A stretch of DNA of 64,000 nt from Lasiosphaeria ovina. Taxonomy: Eukaryota; Ascomycota; Sordariomycetes; Sordariales; Lasiosphaeriaceae. Where the stretch lies: the NCBI GenBank assembly GCA_033439765.1, contig JAULSN010000013.1, forward strand, positions 496,001 to 560,000, read 5' to 3'. Made by a program: the position numbers and the translations under genes. Below the pieces are notes generated by a model, which was not told the origin of the DNA, made no database searches, and saw nothing but the letters and a program-made list of their open reading frames with translations. Positions within the stretch are counted from its first letter, which is position 1. Every line of letters begins with the position of its first letter. Below, in pieces: positions 1 to 10,174 of this stretch.

Positions 1-2211
1 CTCAAACCATTGTGGCTTCGTAATCCAGGCCATTCCGACTCGCATGAAAAGTGGATGCTCGATTCCCCGCGATATCTCAACCATAGCAAGACAGTACCAA
101 TGCAGATCGTCTTCCGAGCTACCATAGGAGAGAATAGGAACGCACCATATCTGGGTCAAATTGTCCCGATCCTGGTTGTCAGCAATGTACCAACCGATTG
201 GGACTCCAACCTCCAAGTCGAAGAGGTTCTCCGAGCCCCTAAACTCCGGGGATAACGCTTTAGCGCAATCCGCCAGATCCTCAGATCTCGCCGGATAGGC
301 TTTCTTCAGCGGCCCCACCGCCGTCAATGTTGATCCGATGTCCACTTGGCCAAAACGGTTCCGCGGGTCCGTCTTCAGGACGACATTGACGATCTGCAGG
401 TGGGCAACGACATCTTGCCAAAGTATCTGGCGCACTGTGAACACGCAGGGGCCGGGAAGGGACGCCCAAGACCAAGACGGGGCCCTATACTCCCTCAAGT
501 CGGGCATACTCTTGGTCGAGTCCACGGCCGACCACAGGAGACCCCGCGCCAAGTCGCTTCTCCAAAGACCTGCGACGAACTGCTCTCCGGCTATAGCGCG
601 CTGCAGTGTTGAGGCGATGCCAGAGATTGCGGGGAAAATGTCGGATTTGACCGTGAGTCCACACTTGGTGTATTCAGTAACCAAGTCGTACCATGCGTTA
701 TGCAGTTTCTCAAGCTCAGAGCTTGTTCCGATGTCTGAAGAGCTGAGAGAAATCCTGTTGCCAGTGGCTGAAGAAAGAAGTGTCTCTGGGTAGCTGTTAC
801 CGTCCAAGTTATCGGGCAGCGGATCGCAATAGTACTTCTTCAACGCTAACAGAGCATTCTGTAGTTCCTTCTCCTCTGGAGAGAGGTGCTTGCCTCCTGC
901 GCCGCCCTCGGGCACGCACTCGGACGCGTGATCGGATCGGCACAGCCAGCTCATTTGCGTGTCGGAAAACATGAGCAGCCGTGGAGGCAGGACGCGCTCT
1001 TGCATTACCCAAGCTCGCTGCCATAGTGGCGGGCGGTGTCTAAGGTACCCATGTGTCTCCTCGGATGGGTCCCAGGCAAAGACGGGATGGATGAAGCCGG
1101 TGAGCACATCCAGCGTGGCGGCGCTGTCTGCTTCTCGTTCGGCCTCACTGTCTACGTAAAAGTCCTCAGATTTCGGAAAGGAGACTAACGCAGGACAGGG
1201 ATTCAGAACGTGTGGGTTGCGGCTGCAAAAAATGCCGTGGTCTCCGCCCGGTGCTGATACCGCCGATATGGTGAGAAGAGAGTTGGAGTAGTATTGGCCC
1301 ATCTTAGCGGCCTCAATAGACCAATCCTCAGCTGAGTCCTGGATGATGCACAGAGAGTCGATCCACAGGTATCGCACCAATAGCTTCCGGGCGACGGTGA
1401 CTGCATCCCGGAAGGTCTGGGAGAGCTCGCTCAAAGAGATGCCATCTCGCCTCTGCTGGATGGTAGATGCCGTCGTGGTAATGACCCTCGACCGCCCCCA
1501 GGCGTGGCTCAGCGTGACATACGGCCCGTGCCGGTTAAGCCCGTTTACCAAGCGGATCCCCTGTTCTGTGCCGCTCCGGCTACCGAGGTCGAGTACTCTA
1601 GCAGGCAGCGGCGGGTTCGAGTGCGTCGAGATAGCACACAAAGAGTGCGACTCCAAGCATTTCCTCAGCCACATGCTAGCTAGAAGAAAGTTCTCATCAC
1701 ATCCCGTGTCCCATAGTCGGCGAGATGCTGCTGTCTTTACATGCAAGACATCAGACAGCGATGGGCCCCCTTCCAGCCACGAGCTCTCGCGGTCCTCTTC
1801 GCAACCATAGCGCACAAATGCCAACACAGCTTTAATGTCCCGCAAACCGGTCCTGGCCACGACGTAGAGCTCGCGCTTCACTGCGCCGCTCTGACGCAAC
1901 ACCTTCTCCTGGTGCGGGTACCAACGCGCCTCAACGGGACCATCATGATAGTCGTGCGGCGAGCCAACTTGCAGACCAGTGCGCTCGAGCGCTCGGAGGA
2001 ACTGCAGGCAGAGACGGCAGCCTGAGGCGGCCGATGCCTCGAGGACCTTGGCACTCGTCGAGTGCTGGTAGGCGTAGAAGCGGCCGGTTGCATCTGACGG
2101 TTGCTCTTCTGCCGAGAAATTGCACCTCTCGTAGAAGTCTGTTTGGGGTTCGCTCTGGATTGGTGATGCCAAGAAGTTGATGTTTGAGCAGTTGACGCAC
2201 AACGTTGCCAT
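1..2211 (-). CDS. HET-domain (heterokaryon incompatibility) protein, C-terminus beyond window edge
   Basis: One uninterrupted reading frame of 737 codons runs from an ATG at 2211 off the left edge, so the protein is incomplete. The HET domain begins near residue 231 with the signature YVTLSHAWG. It continues through a segment reading YLWIDSLCIIQDS and then MGQYYSNSLLTISA, the three conserved blocks of the family. An N-terminal region with Cys pairs (CVNC, CRLC) precedes it, and a W-rich segment (APSWSWASL) follows, as is usual. HET proteins trigger cell death when unlike strains fuse, sometimes as effectors of NLR receptors. No intron is needed in the visible part. The frame is clean, unlike several neighbours. 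The family call is firm; the allorecognition role is inferred from the family. Confidence 0.93.
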   Translation of the reverse strand, partial: MATLCVNCSNINFLASPIQSEPQTDFYERCNFSAEEQPSDATGRFYAYQHSTSAKVLEASAASGCRLCLQFLRALERTGLQVGSPHDYHDGPVEARWYPHQEKVLRQSGAVKRELYVVARTGLRDIKAVLAFVRYGCEEDRESSWLEGGPSLSDVLHVKTAASRRLWDTGCDENFLLASMWLRKCLESHSLCAISTHSNPPLPARVLDLGSRSGTEQGIRLVNGLNRHGPYVTLSHAWGRSRVITTTASTIQQRRDGISLSELSQTFRDAVTVARKLLVRYLWIDSLCIIQDSAEDWSIEAAKMGQYYSNSLLTISAVSAPGGDHGIFCSRNPHVLNPCPALVSFPKSEDFYVDSEAEREADSAATLDVLTGFIHPVFAWDPSEETHGYLRHRPPLWQRAWVMQERVLPPRLLMFSDTQMSWLCRSDHASECVPEGGAGGKHLSPEEKELQNALLALKKYYCDPLPDNLDGNSYPETLLSSATGNRISLSSSDIGTSSELEKLHNAWYDLVTEYTKCGLTVKSDIFPAISGIASTLQRAIAGEQFVAGLWRSDLARGLLWSAVDSTKSMPDLREYRAPSWSWASLPGPCVFTVRQILWQDVVAHLQIVNVVLKTDPRNRFGQVDIGSTLTAVGPLKKAYPARSEDLADCAKALSPEFRGSENLFDLEVGVPIGWYIADNQDRDNLTQIWCVPILSYGSSEDDLHWYCLAMVEISRGIEHPLFMRVGMAWITKPQWFE

Positions 2212-2635
2212 GACAGTCGATCAAGGCTTAACTAGGGTAGAAGGCAATTTAAAAGAAGTGCGAACTCGCATGATATCTAGTGTAGAATATCCAGCCGTTT
2301 CGCCCCCCTCGGGCTGAGATAGCGTTGGTTTGGGATGGAGCGGGGTATGCACACGCACATCGTGTCCTGGTCATGGTTGGTCAGTTCGCCGAGGAGGCTT
2401 GATGAGATATTTTCACTTGGGGTCACGGAGAAAAGACAAAAAATTTGTACACCTCCTTTAGAGAGTACGTGGCAACTCAGCCTCGATCATTGCCTGGAGA
2501 TACGAGCCAGAGGCGGTGGACTTGCGCGTCAAATCAATCACGAAGAGGAGGGAGACCTTCTCAAAGTAAAGCGATTTCGCTAAGTTGACGCACCACCACT
2601 TTGGCCACACCCAAACAAGCTTCACAGCCTATCCT
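2212..2635. other. Intergenic, HET promoter side
   Basis: No coding frame is recognised. The stretch lies upstream of the HET gene and downstream of the broken hydrolase, so it should carry the HET promoter. I see no clear repeat in it. Confidence 0.5.
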
Positions 2636-3970
2636 CTACAAATGCGCATCCAAAAAATCATGCACCTTACCCGATGTTAGCGGCGCCGACAAATGCAGCC
2701 TAAGGTCATGCCCAGTCTGGTCGGGGGCAAAGAAGCCGAAATCCCTATCTGCCACGGCCGGAAAGAAATCATGCTTCGAGGCAGCTAGCTTCGCATCGCA
2801 GTCCGCTTGGATTGTCCCACAGAAAAACACTCCCTGCGCGCCCGTCGCTATAAACACCGGCCCCGTATACGCTGGTGCTGCCTCTGGCAGGACCGGAATC
2901 GCAGCAGCTTCGCCCACTGTGATAGTGCCTTCGACGCGAAAGTCGAAGGGTGGCAGGGCAGGGTCGAATGCGCCGGCGTAGAATACTGCCGTGCGGTTCG
3001 CTTCGGTCGCACGGGTCAGGTAGCCGGCCGGTAAGTTGGCGAGGGCGGGCGCGTGGTGTGCAGCGGCCGTCCAATGCGCGGTGAGCACGCCGGAGAAGTT
3101 CCCGGCCGTGCTGAACCCGGTGATGACGAGCGCGTCGGCGTCAGATGGAAACTGGCGCGCGAGGGTGGACCCTAGGAAGGAGCCGTACGAGTGGCCGACC
3201 CAGACGAGTTTGGAGAAAGTGCGGCCGAGGGGGTTGGCTGGAAAGGTGCGGACGGAGTTAAGGAGGTAGTGGAAGGTGTCGATGTTGAGCTGCGGCTACG
3301 GCTGCACTACGAAGAGCGGGTCTGAGCGCTGGGGGTTGTCGCCGTGTCCGAGTCGGTCAACTATGAGCGTCGCATAGCCGCACGCATTGGCGGCGACGTG
3401 CCTGACATTTTGTTAGTGTGTGTGTATTGTCATAGATGAGGTTTGGAATTCGTTGCACTGGATGTGTTGGTGACAAGGTCCACAAGAGGAGGGGAATTGC
3501 CAAGTTTGCGGTGGGTAAGGGGATCGAACTACAAGACAAGGCTTGGCGCTGAGGAAGTGGACGCTCAGAGACCCCTCGTTTGACCTCCGCTGACAAAGAT
3601 GCGTGCCAAGAGAAACTTACCAGTCGAATTCATCGCCAAAGCCAAGACCAGTCCAGTAGTCCTTACCGTACGTGATGCCGTGAACCAGGATCTGGAGTGT
3701 GTTCTTGCTCAGGTCGTCCGGTACGCAGTACGTCCCAACAACGGTGAACGTCCCACTTACGGCGGTGGTGCCGTTGTCAGGAGGTGGCGTGCCGCGAAAG
3801 GCCTCGAGCATGAAGGTTATGAGCGCGGCTTCGTCGGTTGGGTCGGGCGGGCTGGTATAATTATACAAAGCTCTGGCTAGCCACAGGAATATCGAACGAC
3901 ACCTGCAGTTCTGGCCTGCGACGGCGGCCGTGAACGCGGCGAAGCCGAAAAGGACTTGGGAGTGACGCAT
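2636..3970 (-). pseudogene. Secreted alpha/beta-hydrolase, interrupted by one in-frame TAG
   Basis: Two exons are visible: 3970-3621 and 3401-2636, with an intron at 3620-3402 (GTAAGT donor, CTAAC branch, CAG acceptor). They join in frame as DEFDW-HVAANACGYATLIVD. The protein would be about 371 residues. It starts with a signal-peptide-like segment (MRHSQVLFGFAAFTAAVAG) and has a Cys pair, the strand-turn VDRLGHGDN, a nucleophile elbow GHSYG, and a late TGHD that fits the catalytic His. A TAG at 3298-3296 falls between FVVQP and PQLNI, where related hydrolases read through. Everything after it stays in frame, so this is a recent single-base loss, a sequencing error, or a read-through codon. 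I label it a pseudogene but it may be nearly intact. Confidence 0.75.
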
Positions 3971-4795
3971 GACGGGTGCAAGCTAAGATGGTATTAGAGG
4001 CAAGGCTATATGAGAAAGAAACAAAACATAACAGACCACTGATGTACATGCTAACAGAGAGTAGATGAGCGCCTAGACTTTGTGATCATCTAGGAACGGA
4101 CGTCAGAGTCAGAGTCAGAGGCATCACGTTAAGCCCTGTTTGTGAGCCCCGGAGCTTACAACAAACAATGAAGTCAGTGACCTAGCTTATAGTAATAAGC
4201 AGCACTAACACAGGGTGGAGAAGGGCTTAGACAGTCATATAATAGAGTGAAAGGGCCAGTCACATGCTACCGGTTGTTACAAACGCGTTCGTTTTTATTT
4301 CGTAGGGTATCCAACACTAGCGTGGTTACCTACATGGAAGACGGTACACCTATACTAAAGTGAGATGATGAAATGCCCGTTGCTGAAGGGGGCTATAGGA
4401 GCAATCGCTAAATTCCCTATAGCCTAGATTGTGATGCTAAAGAGACCCTTTGATGGACGCTCTATTGGGTTGGTAAAAGACTTTGTGAATTCTGTAACTC
4501 CAACAACAAATTGTTCAACATGAACAGATAGTTGATGAGATATAAAGGAGCAAGAGCATGTAAAGCTGATGAGAAGGGATTTTCATGACAGCAGGATCGG
4601 TGTTGTTGCGTCAAGTGTCTCTTGAGGACACTCGTTCATATAACATGCTGATTCACCTAGAACAACTCTCCTTATGGCAATGCTGTGACTCTTCGATGCT
4701 TAGACTCTTCCTTTCTTAGTACCGCTCTCGCTTCAGTGAGGCGGCCTGAGGCTCGGAAACATTCTGAGGAAGTGCCGGTACATCAATCTGAGAAG

Positions 4796-4850
4796 TATTA
4801 GCTTGAGAAGTAGCTTGAGAAGTAGCTTGAGCAATAGCTTGGGCAGCAGC
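4796..4850. repeat. Imperfect 12-bp tandem repeat
   Basis: Four to five copies of a unit close to agcttgagaagt occur in a row, with drift to agcttgagcaat and agcttgggcagc. On the minus strand they translate to repeated Ala-Gln-Ala-Thr-Ser-like units inside a 70-codon frame (4928-4716), which I do not accept as a gene. Confidence 0.6.
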
Positions 4851-6556
4851 CTCAGCGACCATCCGAGAAATAACCAAAGCAGCAACTTCAGCAGCCATCC
4901 GAGAAATAGCTCGATCAGAGACCTTCACAACAGCTCAAGCAAATAGGCATACGCGCCGCATGATTGAGGGGTGCAATTTGTCGAGAATTGAATCTCGTTG
5001 CTCCCGGGGCACCTTCAGCTGACAGAAATCCTGTTAAGCAAAGCACGGAGTCTAGCAGCTTCGGTTATCAAGTATAAGTCCAACGGTCCCATGAGATCTG
5101 CTTCAGCGACATCTAATGCTTGTTAGGCAAGTAGCCTAGAAGTACGACCCAAGATTCGAAGCGCTTCGGGTGTACGTAATTGAGGTGGGATAGGCGGCGT
5201 CGCGGTATGGTGTCGATTCCTAATGCGTTGAATGATCGGGCAAGGACCTCATCGACCTCAACGGAAGGCATAATCTGGTCGTAGCTATGCCGTGTCTTGA
5301 GACGCTCGGTCTGGGGCGACCCGGAAGCCGTCGTAGCACAACCCGCAGATATGAGTTATCAGCTGCGCGATCTAATGCCCGAACAGAAGTGACTACGACG
5401 TGCCTGAGTGAAATACCTTGTTACCAGACTGCGATGAGGTTGAGAAAGGAAGAAAGTCCGAGACGAATAGTGAAGTATGTGGGACCAGTAAATCTGCGGT
5501 ACGGAGGAAATCTGGCCAAATAGGCGGGCACAAGATACAAGACAAAGAGGCAGGCAAAAACCAACTCCTAGAATGCTGATGTATCTAGGGATTTGCCGCC
5601 TGGAAAGAGGTCCGAGAACCGATCGAAATGAAAACACCGTGGGAGAACTAGGAAAGCCAGGAAACGAGAGGCGCAGGTGGAAATGTTGGCATCGCGAGCG
5701 AGCCCACCTTGCGAGTTTCCACAAAAGAGAGGGGAAGGAGGTAGGGGAAGCACAGCCCATTGAGGGACTCATGACCCAGCACGTCCAATTCACTCTTGCA
5801 AATTGGGGGGTGCGCTTCGACCAAAAATGTCCCCCATAGTTGAAGGTCACAAGATGCTAGACAAGGACTTGCTTCGTAGGAACCGGATATTTCTTCCCGT
5901 GGGGAGCCTACATATCCTCGTAATGGGAGCGCTAACGTCAATCTTTTCTCCCTTCGGGTCGATAATTGAGTGCAAAGCTACGAAAGGCTACGAAGAAAGA
6001 AAGAAGAAAGGAAATAGAAGAGCTGTGTGTGTGCGGTATAACTCCTTAGCATGGCCCATGCTCACACCAAGGGTATGGCATCAGGTGATTAGTATTATGC
6101 AGTCCGAGCTGCTCCTCAACAACAGATAATGGGTCTAGAATATATCAAAAAAGCCATCACATAGATCACCAGCTACGATAGATCAGAATCTACCTTGCAA
6201 GGCACCAGAATAACTACATTCGATGGGTTCCTGGCAATTTCTTCTACGCCTCGTCTCGGACCCAGTGAAGCGAATCGGCAGGTAGGTGAGTCGTTCCATA
6301 TTTTAGCAAGTCTGCAGCACTAGGAAAGCGTCATCGTGCCAAAAAGCATTCCCACGGGCATCTTCTACGACAAGAACTTTCAAGCAAGTCACAGATCCAC
6401 TGCAACTTGATGACACTCCTCAAAAACTTGCGGCCAAAATTTTAACCTAGATGTAGGGTGGCCTTGTGCTAGAAACACAGCCATACAAACCTCCTTTCAA
6501 CTTGCATTTTTTCCAAGTCAACATTTGCAGTAGGACTGAGTGACGAGGAGAAGGGA

Positions 6557-6730
6557 ATGAAGTTCCGTGACTTCATTTTCAAAAACTGCGTAGACGAGCT
6601 TGGGAACGTTCAACGAGCTCTTGTGCCTACGAGTGAGGACATACCCGACGGCAAGGTGTTATTCATCGACTTTCGGTGGATTGGCTCTTTTCTCACAAGG
6701 TACAGCGGCAAATTTGATGATCTGACTTAG
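6557..6730 (+). other. Small isolated reading frame, possible exon or gene remnant
   Basis: An ATG frame of 57 residues (MKFRDFIFKNCVDELG at its start) ends at a TAG. Its composition is more protein-like than the surrounding frames. It is preceded by a pyrimidine-rich stretch ending in tttgcag, which could be a splice acceptor, and a gtacag that could be a donor lies inside it. I could not find a downstream exon that keeps the frame. It may be an exon of a decayed gene; no family is recognised. Confidence 0.25.
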
Positions 6731-7324
6731 TCCACAAAATAGCCAGAAGCTATCTTTGTGCTGAAATATGAAGTCATCGCACCAGAGCAGACAGAGTCAG
6801 CGACAACCCCAGAGGACGGAGCTGCACCTTAACAACTGAGAGCGTAGCTTTTACTCCAACAACCTCTCAATCCGCAACCCCTGACAGTACTGCCACTTCC
6901 CGTCTCTCTGCCAGCAACAGGCGTCAGGGTGTCATGACATTGCGATGATAACCCCTGGATACGATTAACACGACATCATGCCCACAAGTCACTCAGTCAT
7001 GATAACGAGACGCCGGATCAAGCAAGGGGGACAACAAGGACTTGCGCCATTGTTTGCGTTAGACAATTTTGTTGTAAGATGATACACACTTTCGGAACCT
7101 CAAAGAAGTCCACATTGATGAGATAATATTGTTTGTGACTTTCTGTTCAGTCACTAAAGCAATCGGAAAGTTTTTACTGATGGCAAATATCTGTCTAACA
7201 CAAGAACCGTCACCCAGAAATGTAAGTATATAACCCAAGAGTCTAGCGTTTAAGAGCATGCACTTCTTTCCATGATCAACATCTAGTAGCATAGACCATC
7301 ATATCCTGCAACAAGTATTCTGCT

Positions 7325-8756
7325 ATGGAAACATTTGATGAGGAACGCTTTCCTGAGTGTCACCAGCCCTTTGACGGGAAGGGGCTCTTCGAACTTATCC
7401 GAATTAACAAAGCTCCCGGACCTTTCATCTGGGACATAGAGGAGCTCATATCTGAAGTGGAAAAATACCATGGCGGTCCCGTTATTGATATCCCTATTGT
7501 GAAGTACGGGGCGAGCAACTTTGTATGTGTATCATCCTTTTTCAGCTGCCATCGGCTCCATGCTAACGATATCTCAAGGGCATATACATGCAGCTCACGG
7601 ATTCGGCACGGGAGGTTGTGGCACGTTTATCTCGTAGCGATGCTGAATATTCTCTTCAGCAGCAAGTCAGCGACATACATTTTGAAGCGGCGGTAAATGG
7701 CCTCTTGTTGGGATCTCAAGTTCCGGTGTCCAAGATACTCTACTCGCGCCTCCCACAACCACGGGCACGCAACAGTGTCCTCGGTCGGGGCCTGATCGTC
7801 TTTGAGAAAAATGACGGGGACAACGACACCGTATGGGGCCGCTTCGACACCAAGGTACGCGATCACACACCCTTCTGTTCACTTATTGTGCTAAGTCCAT
7901 GTCGCCAAACTCAGCAACTTCTCAACTGCGTAGCAGAAGTGCGAGCAAACCTCTTCAAAATCAAGCTCTCGGAACAGTTCCTCGCCTCCTGTCTCACTAA
8001 ACGCCTCCACGAAATCCATGGCGTGGACCTAACCGACACCCCGGACACTCTACCACGACAATTCTGCATGAACCTCTTTACCGAAAAAGTCAAAGCAGTC
8101 GTCAAATTAGCCCCCATCGACAGCCATCAGAAGCGTACCATCATGTTGATACTCTTAAGCGCTATCCCTCACATCCTACCACCGGATACCGATGGCCACC
8201 TGTACCGACTTGTCCTTGAACACCGCGACTTCAAAATGGATAATCTGCTCATCACCAGATGCCCTGAATACGGCGAGCCAGAAGTAACGGCGTTGTTCGA
8301 TTGGGAGCAGGGTTGTGTCCTCCCGGCCATCTTGTCTGATCCAAGCTTCATCACGCCAAACTTGAGTGAAAAGGGTGGCAGTCCGGCGCGACTGGGGTCG
8401 TGGGATGATCTTGACTTACTATTTACCGGGGTGTCGAGTGATAATACCGTGTTTACGAGGCTCTATGGGGAGACAGGCGATGCCAAGCGCCTGAGGTTGG
8501 GGAAGTACTATCTTGATGTATGTCTTAACTCCACCTAACGCTTAAAGAAGTGCGATAGGTTATTGACGAGGTCTAGGCGCTGTTCAGGTATTCGCCAGAG
8601 TACGCGGATGTAATGGCCACCGGGGAAGATGCACGGCACTTCTGGAGCGAGCTTGAGGAGTGTCTGAATGAGGATAACGATGGCATAAACGTGGGGGATA
8701 TTCTAGAGGGTTTGGCTGTTTGGGCGAGGGACAGAGCTGAGTATCTGGGCGACTAA
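7325..8756 (+). CDS. Aminoglycoside-phosphotransferase-like (APH/CHK-fold) protein
   Basis: Four exons: 7325-7522, 7579-7854, 7915-8517 and 8577-8756, giving 418 residues. All splice joins are phase 0 with good branch sites. The second intron (60 bp) has no stop and could be retained without a frame change. The fold signature is HRDFKMDN at residues 261-268 (the Brenner-like catalytic loop, normally HGDxxxxN) followed by FDWE near residue 287, the metal-binding DxD/DWE motif. The N-terminal part (IVKYGASNFGIYMQL) fits the glycine-rich nucleotide loop. Fungal genomes carry many such kinases of unknown substrate; antibiotic resistance should not be assumed. Gly in HGD is replaced by Arg here, giving an HRD more like protein kinases. 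Confidence 0.82.
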
Positions 8757-9400
8757 GATTCCCAGATTGTGAGATGAGAATACATGTTTTCAGGCATCAT
8801 TGATGATAGGTGCTGTATTGAATTTCACACCTGCCGCCTCTTCTTCTCGATTCTGATGCATTGGCTTGCTTTTGGCTATGCTGCCACGCGCACTGTCGCT
8901 GTAAATTAAGTACAGATGACATACAAAATCTATCATTGTTAACTAGAAGTATTGCACGTACTTTGTCAACGTAATCTTAAATTGCTGCCAGGTTTCAGAG
9001 TCCACAAGCCATGCGTGATCAAGGAAGCTTCTATTTTGGTTGAGACTGTATGATTAAAGTTGATTTAGAACTTCGACTTCTAGTCCTGTAAACAAAAAAC
9101 GTCAGCGGTCAGCTATCCATTGACGCACTAAATGAAATCTCAGACATTGGATAGTCAAGCTCTACGTGCCCTGAGTCTCCCGAGTCCTTCTGAGTGTCTC
9201 ACCAAGACCTCCGCACCTCCCTCCAGTATAAACCTCTTGCCTTCGCCATCGGGCAACACCTCGGCGCTCTCGGGCACCGCCCTGCACAGATCCTGCAGCC
9301 GGAGTACACCCCACTCTCTGGCATCTGCCTTGGGCGTTACGACGCGTGGATCGCATTTGTGCGGGCACTCGACGTCGATGCACTCAGATAAGCAGGGGCA
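8757..9400. other. Intergenic, no gene recognised
   Basis: The AT-rich first half probably holds the 3' end signal of the kinase-like gene. A 108-codon plus-strand frame and overlapping minus-strand frames at 9.13-9.46 kb have no family signature and lead directly into the WD40 relic, so they may be eroded upstream parts of it. Confidence 0.4.
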
Positions 9401-9788
9401 GCTAGGGAGAGGGAGGTACGGAAGCTCAAGGGCCATAGCGGCTCGGTTCAGTCGGTAGCATTCTCCCCGAACGGCAGCCGAATCGTATCTGGATCAGGCA
9501 ATAACACCATCTACATCTAGGATACACTGTCCGGCAAGGCGGTATGGAAGCTCGAGGGCCATAGTAACTCGGTTCAGTGGCCAAATCGCAAATCTGCAAG
9601 CGCTATCTAGCGGAACAGAGCTAAGGTGGGGTCTTAGTGGCGATGGTTCCTGGGTCATGTGGCGAGGCCGGGGGTTGATATGGCTTCCACCTGATTTCCG
9701 ACCTGGGGAATCAGACGTTTTCAGAGATGGATCGACAATTGCTATTGGCAGTCCAATGGGGCCTGTGGTGGTTTTGGGATGTCTATAG
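9401..9788 (+). pseudogene. Relic of a NACHT-WD40 (NWD-type NLR) protein, C-terminal end
   Basis: One WD40 blade can be read (LKGHSGSVQSVAFSPNG, then SRIVSGSGNN) followed by the start of another (LEGHSNSVQ). The blade ends TIYI-stop-DT where the family has IYIWDT, so a TGG has become TAG. After a deletion and frame change comes GLIWLPPDFRP and STIAIGSPMG, the typical tail that closes fungal NACHT-WD40 proteins. Only the last part of the gene survives, with no NACHT domain visible upstream. Its presence shows that another NLR once lay here, just left of a transposon. The family call rests on the blade and the tail motif together. Confidence 0.8.
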
Positions 9789-10051
9789 ACGTGTCATTCC
9801 CTAGGCGTTGTGAAGCACATGTCCATCTTCCTCGTGCTAGCATTCCCATCCGGCGTATGTAATGTATTTTGAGGTTCTTCTGATTCATTATCTAGATTTT
9901 TTTTTGCTAGCCTGACACTATAAGGGCATGAGAGAATAAGTTAATTTATGGATTTGAGAAATTTCTAGAACTTTCCAATATGCCGAGACGCCTCGCATAT
10001 TTAAATACTCCAAAGACGTTATTCTCTCCTTAAAGGTGATTATATAACCTA

Positions 10052-10102
10052 GAAGGAGCGACCCCCCAGTTAAACACCCCGCCCAGTTGAACACTTGGCA
10101 CC
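10052..10102 (+). repeat. Left terminal inverted repeat of the Fot1-like element
   Basis: It begins gaaggagcgacccccc and is an exact reverse complement of 11882-11932. It is preceded by the TA duplication. Confidence 0.95.
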
Positions 10103-10174
10103 GATATTACCACCATAGTTAAACAACAACAACTTAGTTAATATTAAAGCTATTTACATGCCGATAGATGCATT

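Larger units (their letters stand above)
3971..7324. other. Gene-poor stretch of 3.35 kb
   Basis: No convincing gene. Frames of 60-160 codons occur on both strands around 5.3-6.1 kb but show no family signature, and opposite-strand frames overlap, so I treat them as chance. The stretch contains a short tandem repeat near 4.8 kb and a small isolated frame near 6.56 kb, listed separately. Confidence 0.5.

Noticed and set aside
5359..5850. 163-codon minus-strand frame
   Set aside because: Overlaps an equally long opposite-strand frame, Ser/Cys/Phe-rich, no motif, no plausible promoter or introns.
7325..8756. Antibiotic resistance gene
   Set aside because: The fold is APH-like but the fungal family is broad and its substrates unknown; no evidence for drug modification.
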